Source of the DNA: DASQPA01 sp963757335
Lineage (GTDB): Bacteria > Acidobacteriota > Thermoanaerobaculia > Multivoradales > UBA5704
Direction of reading: 5' to 3'
Length of the DNA: 64,000 nucleotides
Assembly: GCA_963757335.1 (NCBI GenBank)
Contig: CAVWRJ010000025.1
Location: forward strand, 682,001 to 746,000
The position numbers were made by a program, and so were the translations under genes. Under the pieces are notes generated by a model. The model ran no database searches, was not told the DNA's origin, and saw only the letters and a list, made by a program, of their open reading frames with translations. This document shows, piece by piece, positions 29,518 through 39,300 of this stretch. Numbering within the stretch: the first letter of the stretch is position 1; each line of letters starts with the position of its first letter.

Positions 29518-30105
29518 CTAGGAGTCCAGGCGGGTCGCCTGCCAGGCGGCGAGGAGCCAGTGCCCGTGACGCTTGACGTAGATGCTGGTGTAGCGGGCGA
29601 GAAAGGAGCTCTCCTTGCCGTTCGCCACCACCCGGGCGTCGATCCGGCCGGTGACCACCGCGGTGGCCTCGCCGAAGAGCCGCACCTCCACCCCGTCGGG
29701 CTTGAAAGCGAGGTAGCGCAGCCTCCCCGAGGCGAGCGACTCCAGAAAGCGCGCCTTGGAGTCGACGGCGCCGGTCGTATGGGTATAGGTCAGGTCCTCC
29801 GCCAGCATGCGCTCCAGGAGAACCGTGTCCCCCTTGACCATGGCGTCGAAACGCTGGAGCTCCAGAGCCTTGACGTCCGCCATCGGATTGCCGCCGACAT
29901 AGACCGGAGCCCCTGGCGCCGGAGTTGCCGGTGCCGCCGATGCCGCCGATGCCGGGGCGGGCGCCACGGCGGCAGGCCCGGGGTCCGTCTCCGGCAGCGC
30001 CGGCTCGGGTGGCTGGGCGATCCCCAGGGCCGGTAGGAGGAGGAAGAGGGCGAGAGCCGAGACCGGGATCGCACCAGGGATCGCGCGCAGGGACTTGGCA
30101 GGCAT
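29518..30105 (-). CDS. Exported NTF2-like protein (DUF4440 type)
   Basis: A 195-residue protein with a signal peptide (ALALFLLLPALGIAQ), an Ala/Pro linker built from 9-bp repeats (29924-29959), and a SnoaL/DUF4440-like domain: ELQRFDAMVKGDTVLLERML, LTYTHTTGAVDSKARFLESL, and YTSIYVKRHGHWLLAAWQATRL. These cone-shaped domains bind small ligands or act as simple enzymes; none can be specified. It is divergent from the CoA-transferase gene, with about 78 bp between the starts. Confidence 0.75.
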   Translation of the reverse strand: MPAKSLRAIPGAIPVSALALFLLLPALGIAQPPEPALPETDPGPAAVAPAPASAASAAPATPAPGAPVYVGGNPMADVKALELQRFDAMVKGDTVLLERMLAEDLTYTHTTGAVDSKARFLESLASGRLRYLAFKPDGVEVRLFGEATAVVTGRIDARVVANGKESSFLARYTSIYVKRHGHWLLAAWQATRLDS

Positions 30106-30183
30106 GGATCGGCTCCTCCTCGTAAACGGCGTGAAGAGTCTAGCAGAGGGGGACGCGGAGGGTCGGGTACAATCGGCGGTCCC

Positions 30184-31560
30184 ATGCCGGCCCCTCCTCC
30201 GTTAGCCGGGCTCCGGGTCCTGGACCTCTCCCGGGTTCTCGCCGGGCCGCTCTGCACCATGGTCCTGGGCGATCTCGGGGCGGCGGTGATCAAGGTCGAG
30301 CGGCCGGGGGTTGGGGACGAGACCCGGCAGTGGGGGCCGCCGTGGGTGGAGGGGCCGGGGGGACGGGAGAGCGCCTACTTCCTGGCCGCCAACCGCAACA
30401 AGCGCTCGGTGACCGCCGACCTCGCGAGCCCCGAGGGCCAGGCGCTCGTAAGCCGGCTCGCCGCGACGGCCGACGTGGCGATCGAGAACTTCGCCCCCGG
30501 GACTCTGGAGCGCTGGGGGCTCGGCTACGAGGCGCTCGCCGCCGCCAACCCCGGTCTCGTCTTCTGCTCGATCACCGGCTACGGCAGCGACGGCCCGGAG
30601 GCGGGCCGGCCGGGCTACGACTTCGCCGTCCAGGCCCGCGCCGGCTGGATGGCGGTGACCGGCGAGCCCGACGGAGCCCCCATGAAGACCGGGGTCGCCT
30701 TCGTCGACGTGCTGACCGGCCAGAACGCGGCGATCGCCATCCTCGCCGCCTTGCACGAGCGCACCCGCTCCGGCCAGGGCCAGCGGATCGAGGTCGCCCT
30801 CTTCGACTCCGCCCTCTCCGGGCTCATCAATGTCGCCCAGGCGGCTCTCGTCACCGGCCGGGAGCCGGCCCGCCACGGCAACGCCCATCCCACGATCGTC
30901 CCCTACGAGGCGTTCGCCGCCGCCGACCGGGCATTCGTCCTGGCGGTAGGGAACGACACCCAGTGGCAGCGCCTCTGCGCCGCCCTCGAGCGCCCCGACC
31001 TCGGAGCCGACCCGCGCTTCGCCACCAACCCCGGGCGGGTCGAGTCCCGGGCCGAGCTCTCCGCTCGCCTGGCCGAAATCTTCGCTACCCGCCCCGCCGC
31101 CCACTGGCTGGCCCTCTTCGACACCGCCGGGGTCCCCTCTGCCCCCGTCCAGAGCGTCGGCGAGGCCCTCGCCGACCCGGTCCTCCGCGCTCGCGACGGG
31201 CTCTGGGAGATGGAAGGGGCGACCTACGGCCGGGTCGAAACCGTGGCGTCCCCGCTACGCTTTTCCCGTACCCCGGCCAGCCTCGCCCGCCCCGCCCCGG
31301 CATTGGGCGAGCATGGGGACGAGGTCGAGCGCGACGGCTGGGAAGGGCCATTAGGCGCTCAGCGCCTCAGCGTCCCAATGCTCGATCGAGCAGGTCTTCT
31401 ATCTCCAGCGACTCAGCCCATCGCCGCAAGTAGGCGAAATCGAGCCGCTCTCCCTGGGTCCGTACGATGCCGAGGATGTCGCTCCACTGCCGGTCGGAGG
31501 TCTCACCGCCCTGCCGATACCATTGGAGCTTGCGCAGGAGGATGTCCTCGGCGGACTTGA
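30184..31560 (+). CDS. CoA-transferase family III (CaiB/BaiF)
   Basis: Typical family III features are LRVLDLSRVLAGPLCTMVLGDLGA near the start, IKVERPGVGDETR, NRNKRSVTADL, and GYDFAVQARAGWMAVTGEPDG with the catalytic Asp. The domain ends at LGEHGDEV near 31330. These enzymes move CoA between carboxylic acids. The frame then runs on for about 75 residues of unlikely sequence into an antisense gene (31367). In another frame a TAG occurs at 31351, so the real stop was probably lost by a small indel. The functional end is therefore near 31350. Confidence 0.85.
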   Translation: MPAPPPLAGLRVLDLSRVLAGPLCTMVLGDLGAAVIKVERPGVGDETRQWGPPWVEGPGGRESAYFLAANRNKRSVTADLASPEGQALVSRLAATADVAIENFAPGTLERWGLGYEALAAANPGLVFCSITGYGSDGPEAGRPGYDFAVQARAGWMAVTGEPDGAPMKTGVAFVDVLTGQNAAIAILAALHERTRSGQGQRIEVALFDSALSGLINVAQAALVTGREPARHGNAHPTIVPYEAFAAADRAFVLAVGNDTQWQRLCAALERPDLGADPRFATNPGRVESRAELSARLAEIFATRPAAHWLALFDTAGVPSAPVQSVGEALADPVLRARDGLWEMEGATYGRVETVASPLRFSRTPASLARPAPALGEHGDEVERDGWEGPLGAQRLSVPMLDRAGLLSPATQPIAASRRNRAALPGSVRCRGCRSTAGRRSHRPADTIGACAGGCPRRT

Positions 31561-31933
31561 CGATCACGGTGCGCTCCGGGTCGTCGACGGTGAACGGAAC
31601 GCCCCGCGCGAGCTCGCTCCGATCGAATCCGCCGGTGCGGAGTGGAAAGACGTCGACCTTGAAGCCGGAGGCGAGGTGGATCAAGTTGAAATGGGTGTGC
31701 CGGACGATCGCGCGACGGATGGCCTCGTCGTCCAGGTAAAAGTCTTTCTCAAGGCGGGTGACGAAAGCCGGGACCGCCGACAACGGCAGATCCACGACGA
31801 GGTCGAGGTCCAGGGTCTGCCGGGGGATACCATGAATCGAGCTCGCGAACGAGCCGCCGACGTGGTAGGGGACGCCGAGATCCTCTAGGACGTCGATGAC
31901 GAAAAGGGGGATCTTCCAGACGGGTCCGGCCAT
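31367..31933 (-). CDS. Nucleotidyltransferase, AbiEii/MNT-like (toxin-like)
   Basis: The 188-residue protein has HVGGSFASSIHGIPRQTLDL followed by DLVVDL, the GS...DxD signature of AbiEii-type nucleotidyltransferases. KVDVFPL supplies the third acidic residue, and SAEDILLRKLQWYRQGGE is the usual helical C-terminal block. A small conserved partner lies 13 nt upstream in the same direction. AbiEii proteins act as toxins by modifying nucleic acids or proteins; this role is inferred from family and pairing. Confidence 0.75.
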   Translation of the reverse strand: MAGPVWKIPLFVIDVLEDLGVPYHVGGSFASSIHGIPRQTLDLDLVVDLPLSAVPAFVTRLEKDFYLDDEAIRRAIVRHTHFNLIHLASGFKVDVFPLRTGGFDRSELARGVPFTVDDPERTVIVKSAEDILLRKLQWYRQGGETSDRQWSDILGIVRTQGERLDFAYLRRWAESLEIEDLLDRALGR

Positions 31934-31946
31934 GTCTCTTAGGGCG

Positions 31947-32282
31947 CTACTCCGGCAGCGGACCGTAGACCCGGGTGGCGAGCTCCTCCCCGAGCTCCAG
32001 TCCGTAGAGGCGCCGGCGCAGCTCCTCCGGTCCCGCCTCCGGGTGGCGAGACTTGAGGCCGGCGAGGGTGAGCGCCCGCGAGGTCTCGATGGCCTCTCCG
32101 ATCAGCTCGGCCTTGCGCCACATGGGCATGTTCCGGAAGATCTCGAGCTGGACCTTCTCCGCCTCGGGATCGGTGTCCGGCGAGAGGGTGGGGTGTGCGA
32201 TCTCGTGGGGCCGGAGCTTGCTTCGCGGGGAGTTCCCCTCCTTGAAGGCGGCGGCGTTGGCCATGCCCTCATCGTAGCGCAT
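31947..32282 (-). CDS. Conserved small partner of nucleotidyltransferase
   Basis: About 104-111 residues, depending on the start (ATG 32282 or the internal ATG for MANAAAFKEG). The C-terminal half, WRKAELIGEAIETSRALTLAG then HPEAGPEELRRRLYGLELG, is helical and is often found beside nucleotidyltransferase genes of this type. It could be the cognate antitoxin. No DNA-binding motif is recognised. Confidence 0.6.
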   Translation of the reverse strand: MRYDEGMANAAAFKEGNSPRSKLRPHEIAHPTLSPDTDPEAEKVQLEIFRNMPMWRKAELIGEAIETSRALTLAGLKSRHPEAGPEELRRRLYGLELGEELATRVYGPLPE

Positions 32283-32297
32283 CGCTGCGACCCCAGC

Positions 32298-32987
32298 TCA
32301 GACGACCGTGCCGAAGAGGCGGCCGACCAGCGCGCTGCAGCCCATGGCCACCGCTCCCCAGAAGGTCACCCGTACCATCCCGCGAAGGAGCGGGGCGCCG
32401 CCCAGGCGCGCTGCCACGGCCCCGAGAGCCGCGAGGAGGATCAGGGAGCTCAAGACCACCCACCAGCTCAGGTGGACCAGGGGAATCCACCAGACGAGGA
32501 GAACCGGTGAGAGCGCCCCGGTGGCGAAGGCCGCCGCCGAGGCGAGGGCGGCCTGGAGAGGCCGGGCTCGGGTCACCTCCGACAACCCGAGCTCATCCCG
32601 GGCGTGGGCGCCCAAGGCATCATGGGCCATGAGCTGCTCCGCCACCTGGTGGGCGAGATCGGGAGTCAGCCCGCGGGCCTCGTAGATGCCGGCCAATTCG
32701 GAGCGCTCGCGCTCAGGCTCGGAGGCGAGCTCGCGACGTTCGCGGGAAAGATCGGCCCGCTCGGTGTCGGCCTGGGAGCTGACCGAGACGTACTCGCCGG
32801 CGGCCATGGAGAGAGCGCCGGCGACCAACCCGGCCAGAGCCGCCAGGAGGACCGGCCCACGAGCGGTTTGGGCCGCCGCGACGCCCACCACCAGGCTGCT
32901 GGTCGAGATGAGGCCGTCGTTGGCCCCGAGCACGGCGGCGCGGAGCCAGCCGACGTGCTGCGTGTAGTGGATCTCAGGGTGGGCCAT
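32298..32987 (-). CDS. VIT1/CCC1-family metal transporter
   Basis: The 229-residue membrane protein contains GWLRAAVLGANDGLISTSSLVVGVAAA and GLVAGALSMAAGEYVSVSSQADTERADL, the defining first two helices and metal-binding region of VIT family Fe2+/Mn2+ transporters. A cytoplasmic Glu-rich helical segment follows, and three further membrane helices end the protein. It exports or stores iron or manganese. It lies 22 nt downstream of pyrE in the same direction. Confidence 0.9.
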   Translation of the reverse strand: MAHPEIHYTQHVGWLRAAVLGANDGLISTSSLVVGVAAAQTARGPVLLAALAGLVAGALSMAAGEYVSVSSQADTERADLSRERRELASEPERERSELAGIYEARGLTPDLAHQVAEQLMAHDALGAHARDELGLSEVTRARPLQAALASAAAFATGALSPVLLVWWIPLVHLSWWVVLSSLILLAALGAVAARLGGAPLLRGMVRVTFWGAVAMGCSALVGRLFGTVV

Positions 32988-33009
32988 GAACGGGAGAAAG
33001 CTCCCCTGT

Positions 33010-33616
33010 CTACGCCGTGGCCGAGCTCGCCGTCGCCTCCGGCCGGCTCCCCGGCTTCTCCGGCTGCCCGCCCGCCTCGCACAGGGGGCATTCGGCCGCC
33101 GCGTACGAGGGGAGATCCAGGGTGAGGAGCGCGCGGTAGGGAATGTCGAAGGGGTTGCGGCCGGCGGTGCGGTCGATGATCGAGCCGATGGCGACCACCC
33201 GCGCCCCGCGGCCGGTGGCGAGGGCGGCGGTCTCCAGGGTCGAGCGGCCGGTCGTCACCACGTCCTCGATGATCACCACCCGCTCCCCCTGGCGGAGGGT
33301 GAAGCCCCGGCGGAGGCCCATCTCCTCGCCCTTCCTCTCGGTGAAGCGGAACTGCACCCCGAGGGCGGCCGCCACCTCGTGGCCGATGATCACCCCGCCG
33401 AGCGCCGGGGAGAGCACCGAGTCGGGGTGGAACCCGTGGAGCAACTCGGCCAGCTCCTGCCCCACCCGGCGGGCGCGCACCGGGTCTTCGAGCAGGAGCG
33501 CGCACTGCACGTAGGCCGGCGAATGGAGCCCCGAGGAGAGGAGGAAGTGACCGTGGCGGAGCGCCCCGCTCTCTTCTAAGAGCCGCAGGACGAGGCTCTG
33601 GGTCTGGGTCTCGGTC

Positions 33617-33630
<14 letters not shown>
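33010..33630 (-). CDS. pyrE: Orotate phosphoribosyltransferase
   Basis: A 206-residue OPRTase converting orotate and PRPP to OMP in pyrimidine synthesis. Motifs are GHFLLSSGLHSPAYVQC, the PRPP loop VVIIEDVVTTGRST and the flexible-loop region FTERKGEEMGLRRGF. The C-terminal extension of about 35 residues with PLCEAGG is slightly unusual. Its start overlaps the end of the sigma-54 regulator gene by 14 nt, so both are on one transcript. No other pyrimidine genes are near. Confidence 0.93.
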
Positions 33631-35002
<1,372 letters not shown>

Positions 35003-35058
35003 AGGGTCGCTCGCGGCGCAGAGTCTAGCAAGAAAGAGGCCGGAGCCGCGCCGCCGCG

Positions 35059-35365
35059 CCCTCGGATGGCTTGCCGAGTGCCCGGATAGCTTCACCAGGC
35101 CCTCGGATGGCTTGCCGAGCCCTGGGATAGCTTCGCCAAGCCCTGGGATAGCTTGCCGAGCCCTGGGATAGCTTGCCGAGCCCCGGGATAGCTTCGCCAA
35201 GCCCTGAGATAGCTTGCCGAGCCCCGGGATAACTTCGCCAGGCCCTGGGATAGCTTGCCGAGCCCTGGGATAGCTTCGCCAAGCCCTGGGATAGCTTGCC
35301 GAGCCCTGGGATAGCTTCGCCAAGCCCTGGGATAGCTTGCCGAGCCCCGAGATAGCTTCGCCAAG
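35059..35365. repeat. Tandem array of 15 alternating 20/21-bp units
   Basis: Fifteen units alternate mostly between a 20-mer (CCCTGGGATAGCTTGCCGAG) and a 21-mer in which TTGCCGAG is replaced by TTCGCCAAG. The paired period is thus 41 bp. The 21-mer contains a small hairpin GCTT-CGCC-AAGC. Outer units are more diverged. The array fills the space between the divergent starts of the sigma-54 regulator (35002) and the NUDIX gene (35441). It is open in several frames but has no plausible protein. It may be a regulatory or recombination-derived array. Confidence 0.85.
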
Positions 35366-35440
35366 CGCCGGCGAGCGTCTCCCGGCGGTGCTACTCTTTC
35401 TCCGTCGCGCGGGCTCTTCGGCTCAGCCCGCGTCTCCACG

Positions 35441-36064
35441 ATGCCCTTCACTCTCGCCACGATCCGCGACGCTCTCGCCCGCCACCGGCCGCAGCTCGTC
35501 GAGCTCGAGCCGCACCACTCGGAGGCCGCGGTGGCGCTGGTCCTCGCCGGGGAACCGGAGCTGTCGCTCTGTCTCATCCGGCGCTCCGAGCGGGAGGACG
35601 ACCCGTGGTCCGGCCACATGGCGCTCCCGGGCGGGCGCGCCTCCTTGAACGACCCGCACCCCGAAGCGGTAGCGGAGCGCGAGACCCTGGAGGAGGTCGG
35701 GCTCGCCCTCGACGAGCGCCACCGGTTGGGCGCCCTCTCGCACGTCCTCGTCCGCCTCGGCGGCAGGGACCTCCGGATGGTGCTCTCCCCCTTCGTCTAC
35801 TACCTCGGTCCGGATCTCCTCCCCTTCTCCCCGGACCCCGCCGAGGTGGCGGAGGCCTTCTGGGTCCCCCTCGCCCACCTCTGGGACCCGGCGAACGCCA
35901 ACTCCCTCGAGTGGGAGCGCGAGGGCAAGCGCCTCCTCTACCCCTCGATCCGCTTCCGGGGGCATGCCATCTGGGGGCTCACCCTCCGCGTCCTGACCCT
36001 CTTCTCGGACGTCCTCGATGCTCCGCTCCCCCACCTCGAAGAGATCCCGGGGCTCGGGCGCTGA
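35441..36064 (+). CDS. NUDIX hydrolase, CoA pyrophosphatase-like
   Basis: The 207-residue protein has a NUDIX box of the NudL/CoA-pyrophosphatase type (GGRASLNDPHPEAVAERETL followed by EEVG), including the two extra residues seen in that subgroup before the Glu-rich helix. SGHMALPGG precedes it. The enzymes cleave CoA to phosphopantetheine and 3',5'-ADP, or act on other nucleoside diphosphates. The start ATG lies 75 bp beyond the repeat array. Confidence 0.85.
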   Translation: MPFTLATIRDALARHRPQLVELEPHHSEAAVALVLAGEPELSLCLIRRSEREDDPWSGHMALPGGRASLNDPHPEAVAERETLEEVGLALDERHRLGALSHVLVRLGGRDLRMVLSPFVYYLGPDLLPFSPDPAEVAEAFWVPLAHLWDPANANSLEWEREGKRLLYPSIRFRGHAIWGLTLRVLTLFSDVLDAPLPHLEEIPGLGR

Positions 36065-36068
36065 AACT

Positions 36069-36092
36069 CTCCTGACACCACGCTGTCAGGAG
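36069..36092. promoter_or_regulatory. Operator-like palindrome upstream of VOC gene
   Basis: CTCCTGACA and TGTCAGGAG form perfect 9-bp inverted arms around a 6-nt centre, 64 bp before the VOC start. WYL/YafY-type regulators often bind TGACA...TGTCA-like sites next to glyoxalase-fold genes, and such a regulator is encoded immediately downstream at 36561. Likely its operator. Confidence 0.65.
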
Positions 36093-36155
36093 CCCGGCTC
36101 CAGACTCTCTCCAGATCGGCGGCACTGCCGCCATGACCGCAAGGAGAGAACTCTC

Positions 36156-36524
36156 ATGAGCAACGCCCTCAACTGGTTCGAGATCCCCGTCACCGACTTG
36201 GCCCGCGCCAAGCGCTTCTACGGCAGCCTGCTCCAGGCCGACCTCCGGGAGGAGACGATGAACGGCACCCCCATGGCGGTCCTGCCCTATCAGGAGGGCG
36301 GGGTCGGCGGTGCCCTGGTGAAGGGTACGCAGTTCACCCCCAGCGTCAACGGTGCGGTGGTCTACTTGAATGCCGGCGACGACCTGGACGGCGCGCTCAC
36401 CCGGGTGGCGGCCGGCGGCGGCAGGGTCTCAATGGGCAAGACCCTCATTTCCGAGAAGATCGGCTCGATCGCCTTCTTCGAGGATACGGAGGGCAACCGG
36501 GTCGGCCTCCACTCGCCGCGCTAG
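36156..36524 (+). CDS. VOC-family (glyoxalase-fold) protein
   Basis: The ATG at 36156 follows AAGGAGA. The 122-residue protein has the two beta-alpha-beta-beta-beta halves of the VOC fold: NWFEIPVTDLARAKRFYGSLL, then GGVGGALVKG, and IGSIAFFEDTEGNRVGLHSP. The final Glu/His positions of metal-binding VOC members are partly replaced, so it may be non-enzymatic or a binding protein. It shares a transcript with the WYL regulator downstream, behind an operator-like palindrome. Confidence 0.85.
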   Translation: MSNALNWFEIPVTDLARAKRFYGSLLQADLREETMNGTPMAVLPYQEGGVGGALVKGTQFTPSVNGAVVYLNAGDDLDGALTRVAAGGGRVSMGKTLISEKIGSIAFFEDTEGNRVGLHSPR

Positions 36525-36560
36525 CGCCGGGAGCCGGTCCGGCCCTAAGCTCTTCGCCTC

Positions 36561-37238
36561 ATGCGGCGGGCCGACCGGCTGTTCCAGATCATCCTCTACC
36601 TGCGCCACCGCCGGGTCGCCACCGCGCGCGACCTGGCGGCGGCGCTTCAAGTTTCGGAGCGCACCATCTACCGCGACGTTCAGGAGCTCTCCGCCTGCGG
36701 TCTGCCCATCGAGGGCGAAGCGGGCGTCGGCTACCGGGTCCGCCGCGGCTTCGACCTGCCGCCGCTCATGTTCGACCGCGAAGAGCTCCAGGCCCTGCGC
36801 CTAGGCGCCCGGATGGTCCGCTCATGGGCCGATCCCGACCTCTCGCAGGCCGCCGGCAACGCGCTGCGGAAGATCGAGGCCGTCCTCCCCGAGGACCTCA
36901 ACGACCTGGGAGAGACCCTCTTCGCCCCCCACCTCCACCCCTACCCCACCGCCTCGGTAGGCCTCCTCCGCCGCGCCGCGACCGAACGCCGCAAAACGCG
37001 CTTCGCTTACACCAAAGAGGACGGCACGGCCTCGAATCGCATCGTCTGGCCCCTCGGACTCTTCTACTGGGGAGCCGTCTGGACGCTCGTCGCCTGGTGC
37101 GAGATGCGGAACGACTTCCGGAGCTTCCGGCTCGATCGGATCGCGGAGCCGGAGGTCATGAAGGAGGGGTTTACCGTGGAGGCGGGGCAGAGGCTGGAGG
37201 ATTTCTTGAAGCGGGTCCGGGGGACGGGACGGGCATGA
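36561..37238 (+). CDS. WYL-domain HTH transcriptional regulator (YafY type)
   Basis: The 225-residue protein begins with a DeoR-type winged helix (RADRLFQIILYLRHRRVATA, VSERTIYRDVQELSACGLPI) and continues with a WYL ligand-binding domain (RFAYTKEDGTASNRIVWPLG, WTLVAWCEMRNDFRSFRLDR). WYL regulators respond to nucleic-acid or small-molecule ligands. It follows the VOC gene by 36 nt and probably controls the pair through the palindrome at 36069. Confidence 0.92.
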   Translation: MRRADRLFQIILYLRHRRVATARDLAAALQVSERTIYRDVQELSACGLPIEGEAGVGYRVRRGFDLPPLMFDREELQALRLGARMVRSWADPDLSQAAGNALRKIEAVLPEDLNDLGETLFAPHLHPYPTASVGLLRRAATERRKTRFAYTKEDGTASNRIVWPLGLFYWGAVWTLVAWCEMRNDFRSFRLDRIAEPEVMKEGFTVEAGQRLEDFLKRVRGTGRA

Positions 37239-37301
37239 CGGCGATCCGGTCCTGGGGCCCCGCGTGGTACGATCCCATAGCTCTCGATGAGGAGCCTCGC
37301 C

Positions 37302-37586
37302 ATGCCACGCCGCGAAGTCGCCATTCCAATTTCTGAGGAAACAGCACGTCAACTCCCGACCTCTCCTGAGGAGCGTCAAGAGGTCCTTGTGCTGGGCCTC
37401 CGAGAGTGGAAGGTGCGCAAGGCGCTCGATGCGTACTCCCGCGGTGAAGGTTCGCTCGCCTTCGCGGCCCGTCAGGCGGGAGTCTCCTTGCGGGAGATCA
37501 TCCCCTTGGCCTATGCCCATGGCCTCTCGCCGAAGTTCGATCCGACTGAGCTGGACGACCTGCAGTCCATACTCTCGGACCGTTGA
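37302..37586 (+). CDS. UPF0175-family antitoxin
   Basis: The start at 37302 (MPRREVAIPI) is chosen because GAGGAG lies about 8 nt upstream. The 94-residue protein shows the UPF0175 pattern: EVLVLGLREWKVRKALDAYS, then EGSLAFAARQAGVSLREII. Its stop overlaps the TTG start of the PIN-type gene (TTGA). UPF0175 proteins are DNA-binding antitoxins of DUF3368 toxins. Confidence 0.85.
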   Translation: MPRREVAIPISEETARQLPTSPEERQEVLVLGLREWKVRKALDAYSRGEGSLAFAARQAGVSLREIIPLAYAHGLSPKFDPTELDDLQSILSDR

Positions 37587-38125
37587 AGGTCGTCTCGGAC
37601 GCGGGTCCACTGATGGCGCTCGCCAAGATTGGCGGGCTCGATGCGCTCTTCAAGTTATTCTCAAAGATCTGGACGCCTCCAGCGGTTTACGAGGAGCTGA
37701 TCACGGCCGGCCTGCATCTCGGAGCTCCGGATGCCTCTCTCCTGGAAAGCTACTATCGTTCAGAGCGGATCGAAGTCAGATCCCCTGGCCTTCCCCTCTC
37801 TCAGGAGAAGGGCCTTCTCGGCGCTGGCGAGGAGCAGAGCATTCGACTCGCGATCGAGGAACGAGCTGACTGGCTTCTCGTCGACGATTCCGACGCCCGC
37901 CGAGCGGCATCGACCAGCCTGAAGTCGGCTGGGCTCGATACGAGGGTGACCGGAACTCTCGGGGTCATCGTTGCGGCCTGTCAGAAGAGAAAGATCTCTC
38001 GGCAGTCAGCGCTGCGCCTCGTAGACTCCCTGAGCGCTCGACCTGACATTTGGATCAGTGTGGACCTTTGCCGGCGGGTTCGCGAAACCCTGCGTGAGGA
38101 GTCCGCCGAACCGGAGAGGGCTTGA
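37583..38125 (+). CDS. DUF3368 PIN-domain toxin
   Basis: The 180-residue PIN-type nuclease starts VVSDAGPLMALAKIGGLDAL with the first acidic residue. It continues WTPPAVYEEL (second), GAGEEQSIRLAIEERADWLL (third) and VDDSDARRAA (fourth). DUF3368 proteins are Mg-dependent RNases. The TTG start overlaps the antitoxin stop by 4 nt, so the toxin is translationally coupled. Confidence 0.87.
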   Translation: MKVVSDAGPLMALAKIGGLDALFKLFSKIWTPPAVYEELITAGLHLGAPDASLLESYYRSERIEVRSPGLPLSQEKGLLGAGEEQSIRLAIEERADWLLVDDSDARRAASTSLKSAGLDTRVTGTLGVIVAACQKRKISRQSALRLVDSLSARPDIWISVDLCRRVRETLREESAEPERA

Positions 38126-38256
38126 GCCCCATGGGCCAGTCCCCCACGAAATGCCCTGGCTCACGCTCCTCCAATCCGCGGCTCCCGCGGGAGCGTATCG
38201 AAAAGTAGCACAGGCGCACTCGCGCGCCTCTCTGCGTTTCTCACGAGGAAGGCATC

Positions 38257-38959
38257 ATGCGAATCAGGATCGAGATCATCGTCGCCGTTCTGGCGCTTTC
38301 AACATATGGACTGAGTCACCAGGCGGGAGCCGATGCGATCAACAAGGTGATCCCCGCTCCGGCGCTGGACACCCCGGCGGTCGAGGCGATGGGTCCGCAG
38401 ACCGCGGTGCTCGCCGGGGGATGCTTCTGGGGATTGCAGGGCATGTTCGAGCACGTCAAAGGGGTGACGAAGGTCGTCGCCGGCTATTCCGGGGGCGAAA
38501 AGGCGACCGCGCACTATGAGATGGTGGGCACGGAGCGGACGGGGCACGCCGAGACGGTGGCGATCACCTTCGATCCCAAGCAAGGTCTCCTACGGGCAGC
38601 TCCTGCGGCTCTACTTCGCCGTCGCCCACGACCCCACGGAGCTCGATCGCCAGGGACCGGACTCCGGGCCCAGCTATCGCTCGGAGATCTTCTTTGAGAC
38701 CCCCACCCAGGAGCGCATCGCGCGCGCCTATGTGGCGCAGCTGACGAGCGCCAAGGTCTTCGACGGGCCCATCGTCACCAAGATCGAGCCGGCGAAGGGC
38801 TTCTTTCCCGCCGAGGACTACCACCAGGACTTCCTGGTCCATCACCCCGACCACCCCTACATCGTGCGCAACGACCTCCCCAAGGTCGAGGCCCTGAAGC
38901 GCGTCTACCCGCAGCTCTATCGCGATGCGCCGGTGACGCTCGGGAGCTCCAGCAGGTAG
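38257..38959 (+). CDS. msrA: Peptide methionine sulfoxide reductase MsrA, exported (frameshift)
   Basis: A hydrophobic leader (IEIIVAVLALSTYGLSHQAGA) precedes the MsrA domain: AVLAGGCFWGLQGMFEHVKG with the catalytic Cys, VVAGYSGGEKATAHYEMV, GHAETVAITFDP. Near 38583 one extra base shifts the frame, and the rest continues VSYGQLLRLYFAVAHDP, then AEDYHQDFLVHHPDHPYI. It repairs Met-S-sulfoxide, here probably in the periplasm. The shift lies in a conserved, otherwise intact domain, so sequence error is likely. Confidence 0.88.
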
Positions 38960-39072
38960 ATGGAAGGCCGGTGAGGTCCGGGCAGGGCGCGAGCCTGCCC
39001 GTCCCTTACCTCATGCCTTTCGCCCGACACAGCCCGGTTGCGATCCTTCTTGTGGCGACCTAAACTCTCCTC

Positions 39073-39300
39073 ATGGTCCGGACTCAGATCTCGCTCGAGG
39101 TAGAGCTGTACAAGGAAGCGCAGGAGGAGGCGCAACGGCGAGGGATCTCCTTTTCTGAGCTCTGCCGACGCTCCCTTGCCCTAACTCTGCACCCGCATCA
39201 GCGGGATCAACCCTGGATGCGCTTTTCGGGAATCATCGAAGGCGATCCGGAAGCGAGTAGCAGCGTCGACGAGGTGGTCTACGGCCGAGAGCGTCCGTGA
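39073..39300 (+). CDS. Ribbon-helix-helix antitoxin
   Basis: A 75-residue protein with RTQISLEVELYKEAQEEAQR, then GISFSELCRRSLALTL, a CopG/MetJ-type ribbon-helix-helix. The acidic C-terminus (SGIIEGDPEASSSVDEVVYG) is of the kind that wraps PIN toxins. It overlaps the PIN gene by 4 nt. Confidence 0.85.
   Translation: MVRTQISLEVELYKEAQEEAQRRGISFSELCRRSLALTLHPHQRDQPWMRFSGIIEGDPEASSSVDEVVYGRERP

Noticed and set aside
35059..35365. Series of sigma-54 promoters (GG...GC) in the repeat array
   Set aside because: The repeats contain TGGGATAGCTTGCC, but the GG to GC spacing is about two bases shorter than a sigma-54 promoter needs.
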